A DNA stretch of 33,222 nucleotides from Methanobacteriota archaeon (GCA_016874675.1 VGTL01000028.1:1-33222), one strand, 5' to 3'. Positions 14,322-23,458 are shown, numbered from the stretch's first letter. Numbers and translations: made by a program. Notes: generated by a model from the sequence alone, not told the origin.

Positions 14322-14987
14322 TTGGCGGAGGGCGGTCCCAAGCCGTTCGGGTACAGGGCCGTGGCGGACCGGGCCTGGGACGAACTGGCGGCCCTCGACC
14401 CCGCGGATTTCATGAAGAGGGGCGGGGCGTCGCCGGCGGGGGACGGCGCCTGCAGGATAAAGTTCTTCGGCCGGGAGTCGACCATCGACTACGGGCACCG
14501 CAAGGTCACGGACCACAAAGGGGGGCGCGCCAATGTCACGGTCGAGATCGTCCTGCTCCACTACCTTCTGGGGGCCAGCGAGCTCCCCCTCTCCGGCCGC
14601 CTGCGGTCTTTTCGGGAGTTCGCGGACGCCGAGGCCTACCAGGACGCCTTCCGGCGCCGGGCCATCGAGCCCCTGGCTCAGGCCTTCGGCCCGCACCCGG
14701 AGAGGTTCGAGGAGGCGGCCCGGGCGCTCGGTGGCGTCCCGGCCGGGCTCGCCACGGGGGACCGCAATTTCCGTCTCCCGGCCCTGCCGCGCCTTCCGGT
14801 GGTGTGCATCCTGTGGCTGGGCGACGACGAGGTCCCCTCCTCGGCGCAGGTCCTTTTCGACGACACCGCCGGCCGGCAGGTCCCGGTGGAGGACCTCGCC
14901 GTCGTCGGGGAGTTCGCCGTCTACCTCCTCATAGAGGAGGCCGGGCTCCGGAGCCCCGCGGTGGGGCGGATATTCGCGTACGGGTGA
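14322..14987 (+). CDS. DUF3786 family protein
   Basis: This 221-residue cytoplasmic protein has no signal or membrane helix. The family pattern is well kept: FFGRESTIDY near residue 48, VLLHYLLGASELPLSGRLRSF in the middle, LGGVPAGLATGDRNF, then LPVVCILWLGDDEVPSSAQVLFDD with its paired acidic residues near the C-terminus. DUF3786 proteins occur in anaerobes, often beside iron-sulfur or corrinoid enzymes, but their biochemical role is not known to me. The TTG start is three bases after the TGA of the ATPase gene, so the two are translated from one message. A role in maturing or serving the double-cubane-like protein is inference. Confidence 0.85.
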   Translation: MAEGGPKPFGYRAVADRAWDELAALDPADFMKRGGASPAGDGACRIKFFGRESTIDYGHRKVTDHKGGRANVTVEIVLLHYLLGASELPLSGRLRSFREFADAEAYQDAFRRRAIEPLAQAFGPHPERFEEAARALGGVPAGLATGDRNFRLPALPRLPVVCILWLGDDEVPSSAQVLFDDTAGRQVPVEDLAVVGEFAVYLLIEEAGLRSPAVGRIFAYG

Positions 14988-15007
14988 GGCGCCGGCGCCT
15001 TCGCCCG

Positions 15008-18000
15008 TCAGTGGCGCCGCTGGGCCGGCTCCGTCTCCCCTGCTCCGTGCTCTCCCTCGGCGCTCTCCGAATCGATGCCCCTCTTCTCCGGGGCGCCCTT
15101 CGCCGGTATGTCGGGAAGGGAGCTTGCGACCGATGGCTCCCCGGGGACCGTCTCGGGTTCCGGCCGCCCCCTCCGTCGCAGGAAGACCATCGCGCCCATC
15201 GCGGCCGCGATGACGACCAGCCCCAGCACGACCGCCCAGGAGTGGTCCTGGTTGTCCACCCGGACCCTGAAGGACTCCTCGTTGACGTTGCCCAGGGAGT
15301 CGGCCGCCCGGATGTCCAGCCTGTGGACACCGTTGTCTTGGATTCCGGTGGCCCAGTCGAACTTGAAGATGCCACGGTCGCGGTCGGCCAGAAGCTCCCT
15401 CCACTCTCCGCCGTCCAGCCTGTACCGGTAGGTCCCTATCGCCGAGCGGTCCTCGATGCGGAACGAGATGTCCGAGCGGCCGCTGAGCTCCCGCCCCGTC
15501 AGCAGCGAGATGGACGGGCCGGAGTTGTCCACCATCAGGCGCCTCGTGGCAAGGGAGGTCCGGCCCGAAACGTCGGTCACGCCGACCTCGAGGTCGTTTT
15601 CGCCCTCGGGCAGGTTGCGGGTGTTGACGAGCGCCTCCCACTGCCCCGTGGAGCGGTCCAGCGCGGCCGGCCAGGTGCGGTTGGCCGCGCGCAGGGTGAC
15701 GGATTCCACCTCCAGGTCGTCGGAGGCGGAGAGCCGCACCACCACCTCGCCGGCGATGTGGACGTCGTCGGGGGGCGAGATCACCGCGGCCTTCGGGTCG
15801 CGGTTGTCCACCGTGAACGGCAGCTCCGAGACGGTCTCGTGGCCGATGCCGTCGACCGCCCTCACCCCGAGCAGGTGCGACCCCGCCGGGAGCAGGGTCG
15901 TGTCCAGCGGCTCCGAGGCGTTCGTCCAGTCCAGCCCGTCGACGCGGTACTCCGTCCTCTCAAGGAAAAGGTCCGAGGCCCAGGCCGCGACGTCCACCGT
16001 CCCGCACACGAACCCGTGCGCCCGCGGGGACTGCACCCGGAGCGACGGCGGCGTGTTGTCCACGCAGATCTTTATCTCGGCCGTGCGCTTCCGGCCCGCA
16101 AGGTCGGTGACCTCGGCGACCAGGGCGTGGGCCCCGTCCGCCAGCCGGCCGGTGTCCAATCCGGCCAGGTACAGGTCGCCGTCCCTCCCCAGGGCCGTGC
16201 CGGAGCCGTCGACGGTCAGCCGGACGCTCTGCACACCGGCCGCGTCGCTCGCTTCGATGGCGATCTCGATCGTCCCCTCCACGAATGTCGGCCGGACCGG
16301 CCCGGCGAACCGGACCCTTGGCTCGGAATTGTCCACAATGACACCGACCGATGATTCGGTCACGTGGCCGGCCGCATCGGTCGCCCGGACGACGACCGAG
16401 GCGGGACCGTCGGGCGAGCCGGTGGTGTTCCAGGGCTCGTCCAGCCCCCTCCAGGTCCGAAGGTCCGTGCTGTACAGGGCGGGCTCCAGGAAGAGGCCGG
16501 ATTCATCGGACACGAGGGCCTCTACGGAGACCGTCCCGGAGACCACCTCGCCCCCGCGCGGTGAAACCGCCAGTACCTGCGGGGCATGGTTGTCGACGTT
16601 GAACTCCACCGCCGGGGTGGAGACGGAGCGGCCGGCAAGGTCCGTAGCGGTGACGTTCGCGAAGTACCGTCCGTCGGGCAGCCCGGTCGTGTCCAGGCCA
16701 GAGGTGAAAAGGCCCGAGGCCGGGTCGAGCATCATGACCGTCCCTTCCACCCTCACGGGGGTGCCGTTGCCCGACCGGAACACCTCCAGACCCACCGAGC
16801 GAAGCCCGACCGCGTCGTCGGCGCGGGCCTTGACCGCGAGGTAGCCCTGGGCGAACTCGCCGCTGTACGGACGGACCAGCAGGACGGCCGGGTCGTTGTT
16901 GTCCACGAGGACGGACACCGTCGCGAGGGTCTCGTGGCCCGCGGCATCGAGCGCCCTTGCGGAGATCTCGTGCCTCCCGTCGGCGAGCCGGGTGGTGTCC
17001 AAAGGCTGGCCAATGTCGACCCAGCCCTGGCCGTCGACACGGTACTCGATGGAGCCGGGGTGAGCGTCGCGCGCTTCGACCAAGAGCTCGCAGGTCCCGC
17101 CCATGCACTCCCCCTCCATCGGAAAGAGTATGAGAAGCGAGGAGGCGGCGTTGTCCACCCGGAAGGTCGTTTCGGAGGAGACGGCGTGCCCCGCCAGATC
17201 GGTGGCCGTCAGGTTGATCGTCGCCTCCCCGTCGGCAAGAAGGCGCGTGTCGAGCTCGGCCTCGCAGCACCCGGTTGCGAGGTTGGGCACCAGCCTGCCC
17301 AGCGAGAGGGCGGCCCGCCCTTCCTGGGAGATCGTGGCGCAGACCAAAGACACCCCGGCGATGTCCGAGGCGGCGACCCTGATCGGGGTCCTGCCTTCCA
17401 CGAACCCGCCGGCGGGGGGCCACAGGAGCTCCGGCGCCGCCGGTGGCAGGTTGTCGACCACGACGGACCGGCGCTCCACCGTGAAGTGGCCGGCCTGGTC
17501 CAGCGCGCGCACCGCCACCTCGTGCGGGCCGTCCCTGAGCGTTCGGGTGTCGTGCCCTCCCGCGGGTGTGAAATCGTTCCAGGAGCCCCCGTCGATGCTG
17601 TAGGAGAACGAGCCCGGGAAGGCGTCCGCCATAGAGCCGTCCAGGGCCATGGTGCCAAAGACCACGTCGCCCGTCCGGGGCCGGTTCACCGTCAGGACGG
17701 GCGCGTTGTTGTCGATGTTGAACGCATGTTGCGAGGAACGCACGTTCCCGGCGGCGTCGGTCGCGGTGACCGTCACGGTCGCCGGGCCGTCCTTGCACCG
17801 GGTGGTGTCCAGCGCGTAGGCATAGCAGCCCCCCGAGGCGTCGAGGGGGATGTCGGGGGCGTCCAGCCAGGCGCCGCCCGGAAGGGCGAACCTCAGCGAA
17901 ACGCCCCTTATCCCGTACTGGTCGCGGGCGGTGGCCTTGATGGCGTGCACGCCGCAGATGAAGCCGCCCGCCGCGGGGTCCTGCAGGACCGGAGCGTCGG

Positions 18001-20716
18001 GCGCGGTGTTGTCCACCTTCACGCCCACCTCGGCCGTCCGGTATACCCGGGTGGTGGCGGGCGCGGCGGCGTCAGTCGCGCGGACCTCCAGCCGGTGGTC
18101 TCCGTCCGTCAGGCCGCCGGTGTTCCAGGCCCCGGCGTACGCGCCGGCCCCCGCGGCCGAGAGGGCGACCCAGGCGCCCGAGCCGTCGACCCGGTACTCC
18201 ACGGAGGAGATGCCCTCCGTGTCGGAGGCGAGCGCCCTTATGGTGAATGTCCCGCCGACGGTGGCGCCCTCGGCCGGCGACTGGACGGTCAGGACCGGGC
18301 AGGTGCGCACGTAGAACGAGACGGTGTCCGACGCGCTGTTGCCGTCCGGGTCGGAGACGACGGCCCTCAGGCGGTGCTCCCCGTCGCCCAGCGGGCGCGG
18401 GTCCAGCGCGGCGACGTAGCCCCGGTTGCCGCCGCCAAGGTCGGATTCAGCGTACACGGTGGTCAGGAGCCCGCCGTCGACGAAGACCTCCATCCGCTCG
18501 CCGCTCGAGTCGTTTGAGAAGTCCACCCTGAGCGTGATGTCGCCGGAGTTCGTGAGCGTCGCGCCCTGCCGGGGCTCCAGGACCTCGACCGAGGAGAGGC
18601 CCCAGTTGTCGATTGTGCAGGGCCGGGCGTCCGAGCCAGAGCCGGCGGAGTTGAACGCCGTCACCTTGAGCGTGTGGGGCCCGTCCCGGAACACCGTGGT
18701 GTCAAGGGCGCACTCCCAGCGCGAGGCGGCGGCGTTCCAGGCCATCATGCAGGCGAGACGGTCGTCGATATAGGCGCCCATCGAGGAGGCGCCGGCGGCA
18801 CCGGCGGCCACGGGGGCGTTGCCCGAGAGCGTGGCGCCGCTCGAGGGCGTGATGATCGCAACGGCCGAGGGAGGGGCCCCCCCGATGGCGCCGTTGGCCA
18901 CCGTGACGCTGATGGACCTCCTTAGTACTATGCCGTCGTTGTCGCGGGCGGCGACGGTGATGTCGTATGTCCCGTCCGGGAGCGAGGTGGTGTCCCAGGC
19001 CGTCTCCCAGTACAACGTGCCGGGGGCCTGGATGAGCGAAGTCCACGTGGTCTGCCCGGCTATCTGGAACCCGGCGAACACCACATCGTTCACGCCCGGG
19101 TCCTCGTCGTCGAGCGCCACCCGGAACAGGCAGTCGTTGCCCTTCACGGTGGAGCCGTCCACGGGGGAGACGAGCTTCATCCAGGGGGCCCCCATCTGGA
19201 GCAGGATCCACGCCGGGGCGACGAACACGCCGCCGGCGTTCTCGCGGGTCTTGACCTGGTCCAGGTTGACGGTCCGGTCCCACCAGAACTCGCGCTTGCC
19301 CGCCGGCCTGTCGGCGTCGTAGTACCGCAGGAGCATGCCCGGCAGGGCGGCCCCGCCGAGGGCCAGGTCGTAGTCGGCGTCCACGAGGCTCGGGGAGAGC
19401 GGGTTGTACGGGACCAGGAGCTCGAACTCGTAACGGTCGTTTTGGGTCCCGGGCTCGTTGATGTAGCTGGCGTCGCCCTTGCCGTCGACATCGTCAGTGC
19501 CCGAATCCGATTTCCAGGTGGCCGGGTCCGTGGTGGTGTCCACCCTGCCGTCCGTGTGGGTGCCGCCGGCTGATAATTCGCAGTACTGCTCGAAGTTGGG
19601 CATGGAGCCATCCAGCACGCCGTTGCGGGACCCGTCCCCCGAGCCCCCCTGCTCGAAGTAGATCCTCATCGCGTCGCCCGCGGCGGGCACGGCGTCGCGC
19701 ACGACCAGCCCGAAGTGGAGGTCGTAGCTCGAGGTGTCCTGCATGATGAAGACGGTGGCGGGTATGCTGTCCCCCTGGAAGTTGCAAAGGGATATGTCCC
19801 GGGAGTAGCAGTCCGCCCAGCTGAAGTCGCCGGTGATGTCGCCGTCGACGACGGGGGCCCCCGAGCGGGCGTAGGTGGCGTAGAAGGTCCGGTCCTTCGC
19901 CGGCATCCCCAGCTGGAGGTCGGCATAGGAGCTGACGTTGGTCGGGCTGCCCGAGGTCATGTCCCAGTAGTAGGACTTCCCCTCGTTGTGGAAGTAGACC
20001 TCGATGAACAGGCCGATCTCGTCGGTCCCGATGACATTGAGGTCCGACTCCGACACGGAGTCGTCCTTCGGGTCCAGGGGTATCCGCACCTCCCGGTTGT
20101 AGTACGACCCCTCCACGCTCACGGCGAAGTCGAAGTTGTCCAGCGAGCCCTTGTCGGTGCTGCCGTCCCCGCCGTCGTTGGTCCAGCCCCCGGCCGCGGC
20201 GTTGTAGTACCCGTCCCAGTACCTGCGGCTCAGCGAGGTCGAGCCCCCGAGCTTCACGAAGTTCTCGTTGCCGCCGGTCAGCAGGTCGTCGTGGGGGCCG
20301 TCGTACCCGGCGGTGGCCCCTTCGCCCTCGTCGAAGTAGAGCGTCACGTAGTCGTTCGCGGAGGAGCTCGAGCTCGGGTAGACCAATCCCGCGTAGAGGT
20401 AATCGTCGTCGTTCATCAGGAACAGGTAGCAGAACCTGGTCGAGGCGGGCGAGCCGAAGTCCGAAAGCGTGATGTTGCGGACGAAGGACCGGTCCCACTC
20501 GGTCGTGGAGGAGGTGCCCCGGGAGATCTGGCCGTCGAGGCTGATGTCGGTCCCGGCGTCGCCGTTGAAGTACGAGTACAGCTGCCGGGGGTTGGCCGGG
20601 TCGGCCAGCGGGTCGATGTGCGCCTGCGAGAACGGCAGGAGCAGAGTCAGGGCCGTGGTCAGGTAGGCGGCGGTCAGACACACCACTATCGTCAACGTCA
20701 TCTTCTTGGATGCCAT
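15008..20716 (-). CDS. Giant cell-surface protein: two CBM9/DOMON-like domains, about 14 Ig-like repeats, C-terminal membrane anchor
   Basis: The 1902-residue product starts with a signal peptide (LTIVVCLTAAYLTTALTLLL). Residues about 40-290 and 300-520 are two beta-sandwich domains similar to family-9 carbohydrate-binding modules, with DGQIS/DGDIT starts and repeated NDDDYLYAGLVY or YDLHFGLVVRDAV strands. From about 530 to 1820 there are about 14 Ig-like repeats of 80-95 residues (Big_7-like). Most share P..G..V.G, LDTT.L.DG.H, D.AG and a closing VDN. A membrane helix (about 1827-1846) and a charged tail of about 55 residues follow. The start ATG has GAGGTGA four to five bases upstream. It probably binds glycans or other surface partners (inference). 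It follows the 20790-21932 gene on the same strand by 73 bases with no obvious promoter, so it may be cotranscribed. Confidence 0.88.
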   Translation of the reverse strand: MASKKMTLTIVVCLTAAYLTTALTLLLPFSQAHIDPLADPANPRQLYSYFNGDAGTDISLDGQISRGTSSTTEWDRSFVRNITLSDFGSPASTRFCYLFLMNDDDYLYAGLVYPSSSSSANDYVTLYFDEGEGATAGYDGPHDDLLTGGNENFVKLGGSTSLSRRYWDGYYNAAAGGWTNDGGDGSTDKGSLDNFDFAVSVEGSYYNREVRIPLDPKDDSVSESDLNVIGTDEIGLFIEVYFHNEGKSYYWDMTSGSPTNVSSYADLQLGMPAKDRTFYATYARSGAPVVDGDITGDFSWADCYSRDISLCNFQGDSIPATVFIMQDTSSYDLHFGLVVRDAVPAAGDAMRIYFEQGGSGDGSRNGVLDGSMPNFEQYCELSAGGTHTDGRVDTTTDPATWKSDSGTDDVDGKGDASYINEPGTQNDRYEFELLVPYNPLSPSLVDADYDLALGGAALPGMLLRYYDADRPAGKREFWWDRTVNLDQVKTRENAGGVFVAPAWILLQMGAPWMKLVSPVDGSTVKGNDCLFRVALDDEDPGVNDVVFAGFQIAGQTTWTSLIQAPGTLYWETAWDTTSLPDGTYDITVAARDNDGIVLRRSISVTVANGAIGGAPPSAVAIITPSSGATLSGNAPVAAGAAGASSMGAYIDDRLACMMAWNAAASRWECALDTTVFRDGPHTLKVTAFNSAGSGSDARPCTIDNWGLSSVEVLEPRQGATLTNSGDITLRVDFSNDSSGERMEVFVDGGLLTTVYAESDLGGGNRGYVAALDPRPLGDGEHRLRAVVSDPDGNSASDTVSFYVRTCPVLTVQSPAEGATVGGTFTIRALASDTEGISSVEYRVDGSGAWVALSAAGAGAYAGAWNTGGLTDGDHRLEVRATDAAAPATTRVYRTAEVGVKVDNTAPDAPVLQDPAAGGFICGVHAIKATARDQYGIRGVSLRFALPGGAWLDAPDIPLDASGGCYAYALDTTRCKDGPATVTVTATDAAGNVRSSQHAFNIDNNAPVLTVNRPRTGDVVFGTMALDGSMADAFPGSFSYSIDGGSWNDFTPAGGHDTRTLRDGPHEVAVRALDQAGHFTVERRSVVVDNLPPAAPELLWPPAGGFVEGRTPIRVAASDIAGVSLVCATISQEGRAALSLGRLVPNLATGCCEAELDTRLLADGEATINLTATDLAGHAVSSETTFRVDNAASSLLILFPMEGECMGGTCELLVEARDAHPGSIEYRVDGQGWVDIGQPLDTTRLADGRHEISARALDAAGHETLATVSVLVDNNDPAVLLVRPYSGEFAQGYLAVKARADDAVGLRSVGLEVFRSGNGTPVRVEGTVMMLDPASGLFTSGLDTTGLPDGRYFANVTATDLAGRSVSTPAVEFNVDNHAPQVLAVSPRGGEVVSGTVSVEALVSDESGLFLEPALYSTDLRTWRGLDEPWNTTGSPDGPASVVVRATDAAGHVTESSVGVIVDNSEPRVRFAGPVRPTFVEGTIEIAIEASDAAGVQSVRLTVDGSGTALGRDGDLYLAGLDTGRLADGAHALVAEVTDLAGRKRTAEIKICVDNTPPSLRVQSPRAHGFVCGTVDVAAWASDLFLERTEYRVDGLDWTNASEPLDTTLLPAGSHLLGVRAVDGIGHETVSELPFTVDNRDPKAAVISPPDDVHIAGEVVVRLSASDDLEVESVTLRAANRTWPAALDRSTGQWEALVNTRNLPEGENDLEVGVTDVSGRTSLATRRLMVDNSGPSISLLTGRELSGRSDISFRIEDRSAIGTYRYRLDGGEWRELLADRDRGIFKFDWATGIQDNGVHRLDIRAADSLGNVNEESFRVRVDNQDHSWAVVLGLVVIAAAMGAMVFLRRRGRPEPETVPGEPSVASSLPDIPAKGAPEKRGIDSESAEGEHGAGETEPAQRRH

Positions 20717-20789
20717 CTTCTCACCTCGTATCGATTCGTATCCGATCCTTCCACGCGCAAGGCAAAGACATTGAAAAACGGAAGGGCGA

Positions 20790-21932
20790 TCAGGCCCTCC
20801 GCCTGATCGCCACGAACACCACCAAGGCCCAGGCGATCACCAGGATGACCAGCGCCAGCTCGAAGCCCGGGGTGGTCTGGGTGCCCGGCCGGGCCGCCTT
20901 CTCCAGCGCAAGCTCGTGCTCGGAGAAGTGGGGCACGTAGGCCAGGACGTCGCAGCCCCGGTCGCCGAACTCGGCGCAGTAGGCCGCCTGGGCGCTCTTC
21001 TCATTCTGGAGCCTCTCGAGCTCCTGGACGCTCACCCGCTTCATCGGCTGGCCGTCCAGCCGGCACCGGAGCTCATCGGCCGAGCCCGTGCCGGCGGTGT
21101 CCCGGTCCAGCCCTATCCTGAAGAGCTTCCCCTCGGAGTACTCGGCCCGGACCGCCAGCGTGACCTTGCCCTTCCCGGCGTTCTTGACGACGAGGCTGGT
21201 GGAGTGGGCGTACCCGAGCGCGCTCTCGGTGTGGGTGCCGTTGACGGCCACGACGTCGATCTCGCCGGCCAGGCTGCCCGTTCCGACCTTCTCCTGCAGC
21301 CGGAGGCGCTCTTCGGACTGGGTCTGTGCCCTGGTGCGTACGGTGGCCATCCCGTCGCCCGCCCGGAGCGCCACCTCCACGTGGCTGCCGTTTTGGGTGC
21401 AGTTGCCGTTCTCGACGACCAGCACCGCCTCCACCGGGCCGCTGATGAGAACGTTCTGGCTGCCGTTCATGTGCCGTGCGGTGAAGCCGGCGGCCAGCTC
21501 GAACCGAAGCCTGACCTCGGCGCCCCCGCTCTTCTGGAACTGGAGGGCCGAGCTGGGGTTGTTGTGGGCCATGAACCGGGCCGCGGTGCCGTTGACGTAG
21601 GCCACGGCGCCGTCCGCCCCCGAGCCGGAGAAGTTGAACGGGTCGGGGCCCACGCTGGCGAACAGTTGCAGCTGCGACCCACCGACGCGATAGTCCTCTA
21701 TCGTACCGTTGGTGTGCCTGAACATCATGTACTTCCCTGAAAACTCGTTGCCCTTCTGGTTGGTCTGGCCGAACATGTTGCATTCCTCGGCCTGGTCCAT
21801 CGCCCGGGCGCGTTCCTGCTCCTGGTTCCGGGACCCGCCCGGGCCTCCGCCAGAGCCGGCCGCGGCCGCAGCCCCGGCCAGGCCGAACGAGAGCGCGATC
21901 ACCACTGCAAGCGCCGCCAGCTTCCCTTTCAT
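20790..21932 (-). CDS. Secreted protein with PGF-CTERM-like C-terminal sorting signal
   Basis: The product has 380 residues, a signal peptide (LAALAVVIALSFGLAGAAAAA) and an unfamiliar extracellular part with several N-x-S/T sequons. It ends in TTPGFELALVILVIAWALVV followed by FVAIRRRA. A PGF motif, then a hydrophobic helix, then a basic tip is the pattern of archaeal PGF-CTERM proteins, which archaeosortase A cleaves and links to lipid. Paired cysteines near residues 315-330 (YCAEFGDRGCDV) could form a disulfide. The second ATG (21932) is chosen because GAGGTG is seven bases upstream of it but only one base from the first ATG (21938). The promoter region holds the triplicated 17-bp motif shared with the divergent 22079 gene. 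Function is unknown. Confidence 0.75.
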   Translation of the reverse strand: MKGKLAALAVVIALSFGLAGAAAAAGSGGGPGGSRNQEQERARAMDQAEECNMFGQTNQKGNEFSGKYMMFRHTNGTIEDYRVGGSQLQLFASVGPDPFNFSGSGADGAVAYVNGTAARFMAHNNPSSALQFQKSGGAEVRLRFELAAGFTARHMNGSQNVLISGPVEAVLVVENGNCTQNGSHVEVALRAGDGMATVRTRAQTQSEERLRLQEKVGTGSLAGEIDVVAVNGTHTESALGYAHSTSLVVKNAGKGKVTLAVRAEYSEGKLFRIGLDRDTAGTGSADELRCRLDGQPMKRVSVQELERLQNEKSAQAAYCAEFGDRGCDVLAYVPHFSEHELALEKAARPGTQTTPGFELALVILVIAWALVVFVAIRRRA

Positions 21933-21971
21933 TATCATGCACCTCTGGCCGAATCATGCGCCGGCGGCGGA

Positions 21972-21978
21972 TAAAGGG
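21972..21978 (-). promoter_or_regulatory. TATA-like box for the 21932 gene
   Basis: CTTTATC on the minus strand (21972-21978) predicts transcription starting near 21948, about 16 bases before the ATG at 21932 and just upstream of GAGGTG. The operator-like copies 1 and 2 lie directly upstream of it. Confidence 0.45.
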
Positions 21979-21981
21979 CTT

Positions 21982-22050
21982 TTGGAACGAACCTCTAAGG
22001 TTGGAACAAACCTCTAACCGTTGCCGGCGGCTGTTAGAGATTTGTACCAA
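21982..22050. promoter_or_regulatory. Triplicated 17-bp operator-like motif between divergent envelope genes
   Basis: TTGGAACGAACCTCTAA (21982-21998) and TTGGAACAAACCTCTAA (22001-22017) are direct copies 19 bases apart. TTAGAGATTTGTACCAA (22034-22050) is an inverted copy with two mismatches to copy 2. The region lies between the 5' ends of two divergently transcribed envelope-protein genes, upstream of both promoters. A shared regulator binding here is likely; its identity is not shown, though a winged-helix gene lies 1.4 kb away. Confidence 0.75.
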
Positions 22051-22078
22051 ACCCATTATCATTCCGGGCTGCGTAGGA

Positions 22079-23446
22079 ATGGAGCGAATGAGCGGGGGAA
22101 AGGGGCAGCTCGGACCGATTCTCGCGGTGGCCCTGCTGGCGGCCGTGGCGCTCGCGATACCGCCCGGTACGTCGGCCACCGGCTCCAGCGAGACGGCATC
22201 GCAGGTCATCGTGACCGGCCGAAACATTACGATAGAGGTCTCGAAGACCGGCCCGGTGCTGCTCTTCTTCAGCCCCGGGCACCGGGACCAGGCGTTCAGG
22301 TTCGAGTACACGCGGCTTGTCACGTTCAATGACACGGGCGACGGGAGCTACTCGCCCGACGAGCTGTCCTACTTGTGCAATCTCTCCGGCCCGGCCTGGC
22401 AGGTGTCCGTGCAGAACAGGGAGACGGCCGGGACCGGGAGGGAGATCGTCGTCGCCCTCTCGGCCGCGCTGGACATGACCGAAAAGCCCCGCGGCGGCTC
22501 GCCCGGCCGGGCGATCCCCGAGGAGGGCGGCGGAGCCGAGGGGGCGGGCCCGGCCGGCCGGGCCGCCGGAGGGCCGGGGGACGGCGGCGGCACCGGCGGG
22601 GGGAACGCCACCGGCAACGGCACGGGCGGGCAGAACGGGACTGGTGACAGCGGCACTGGGGGCGACGGCACGGGCGGGCAGAACGGCACCGGCGGCAACG
22701 GCACCGGCGGTCCCGGCACCCCCAACATCATCCGCAACGCGTTCACCCTGACGCTCACTCTCACCTTCCGGGAGCGCGACACCTACTACGACTGGGGGGA
22801 GCCGCTGCTCCTTAGAGGCGGCTCGGAGGTCAAAATAAGGGTGCAGCTTCGGCCCGGCACACCGGTCCCGGGCACGCACCTCGCGCTGGAGCAGTCTTTG
22901 GGCGCGCCTGCAGGCAGCGGCCGCGACCAGCTTTTCAGGCTGTTCGACGCTATCGGGCCCCTGAACGCCCGGGGCTCCAACAACGAGCAGCAGGGCGGGA
23001 AGGAGGTCATCCACCGCTTCGGGGACGTGCCCGCCCTGCAGCAGCGGGTCGCATATACGAACGCCAGCGGAGGCGAGCAGGGATATTTCACCTGGACACG
23101 GACCGTGCGGGCGACCTTCTCCGGGGGCGACTCCACCGAGGCCATCCGGACATCCTACCGCACGGACGGCGTCTCGCTCGTGCTGTATGCCGCCGTGCAG
23201 GCCCGGGGAAACGCCACGCTCTACGACTTCGACCCCACCATAGGCATCATCCCGGAGGCGTTCCCCCCGGCCATCCAGGAGCTGGTCGACCGCGTTCTGG
23301 CCCACCGCCAGTCCTCGTTGATAGGTATAATAATAGGTCTCGCCGCCGGCGCGGCGATCGTGGTCGCCCGGGGGGCGACCGTCCGCCGGAGGGACCGGGT
23401 GGACCTCATCCGCCTGGAGAGGAATCCCTACTACCGCGCCAGGTGA
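22079..23446 (+). CDS. Exported protein with sequon-dense Gly/Asn/Thr linker and C-terminal membrane anchor
   Basis: The 455-residue product starts with a signal peptide (LGPILAVALLAAVALAI). A beta-rich domain (about 35-140, QVIVTGRNITIEVSKTGPVL) is followed by a low-complexity linker (about 145-225) of Gly, Asn and Thr that contains five N-(A/G)-T sequons for N-glycosylation. A second beta-rich domain (about 228-395, AFTLTLTLTFRERDTYYDW) follows. A membrane helix near the C-terminus (SSLIGIIIGLAAGAAIVVA) is followed by a basic tail of about 27 residues that would face the cytoplasm. ATG 22079 is chosen because it directly precedes the signal peptide and lies after the operator region; ATG 22088 is an alternative. 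I do not recognise the family. It shares its control region with the PGF-CTERM-like gene and converges with the winged-helix gene. Confidence 0.75.
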   Translation: MERMSGGKGQLGPILAVALLAAVALAIPPGTSATGSSETASQVIVTGRNITIEVSKTGPVLLFFSPGHRDQAFRFEYTRLVTFNDTGDGSYSPDELSYLCNLSGPAWQVSVQNRETAGTGREIVVALSAALDMTEKPRGGSPGRAIPEEGGGAEGAGPAGRAAGGPGDGGGTGGGNATGNGTGGQNGTGDSGTGGDGTGGQNGTGGNGTGGPGTPNIIRNAFTLTLTLTFRERDTYYDWGEPLLLRGGSEVKIRVQLRPGTPVPGTHLALEQSLGAPAGSGRDQLFRLFDAIGPLNARGSNNEQQGGKEVIHRFGDVPALQQRVAYTNASGGEQGYFTWTRTVRATFSGGDSTEAIRTSYRTDGVSLVLYAAVQARGNATLYDFDPTIGIIPEAFPPAIQELVDRVLAHRQSSLIGIIIGLAAGAAIVVARGATVRRRDRVDLIRLERNPYYRAR

Positions 23447-23458
23447 GGCGCGCCGCCT

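Noticed and set aside
11865-15641. 1258-codon open frame on the minus strand across the redox locus
   Set aside because: It is antisense to three well-supported genes, reads through the purine-rich repeat, and has low-complexity composition.
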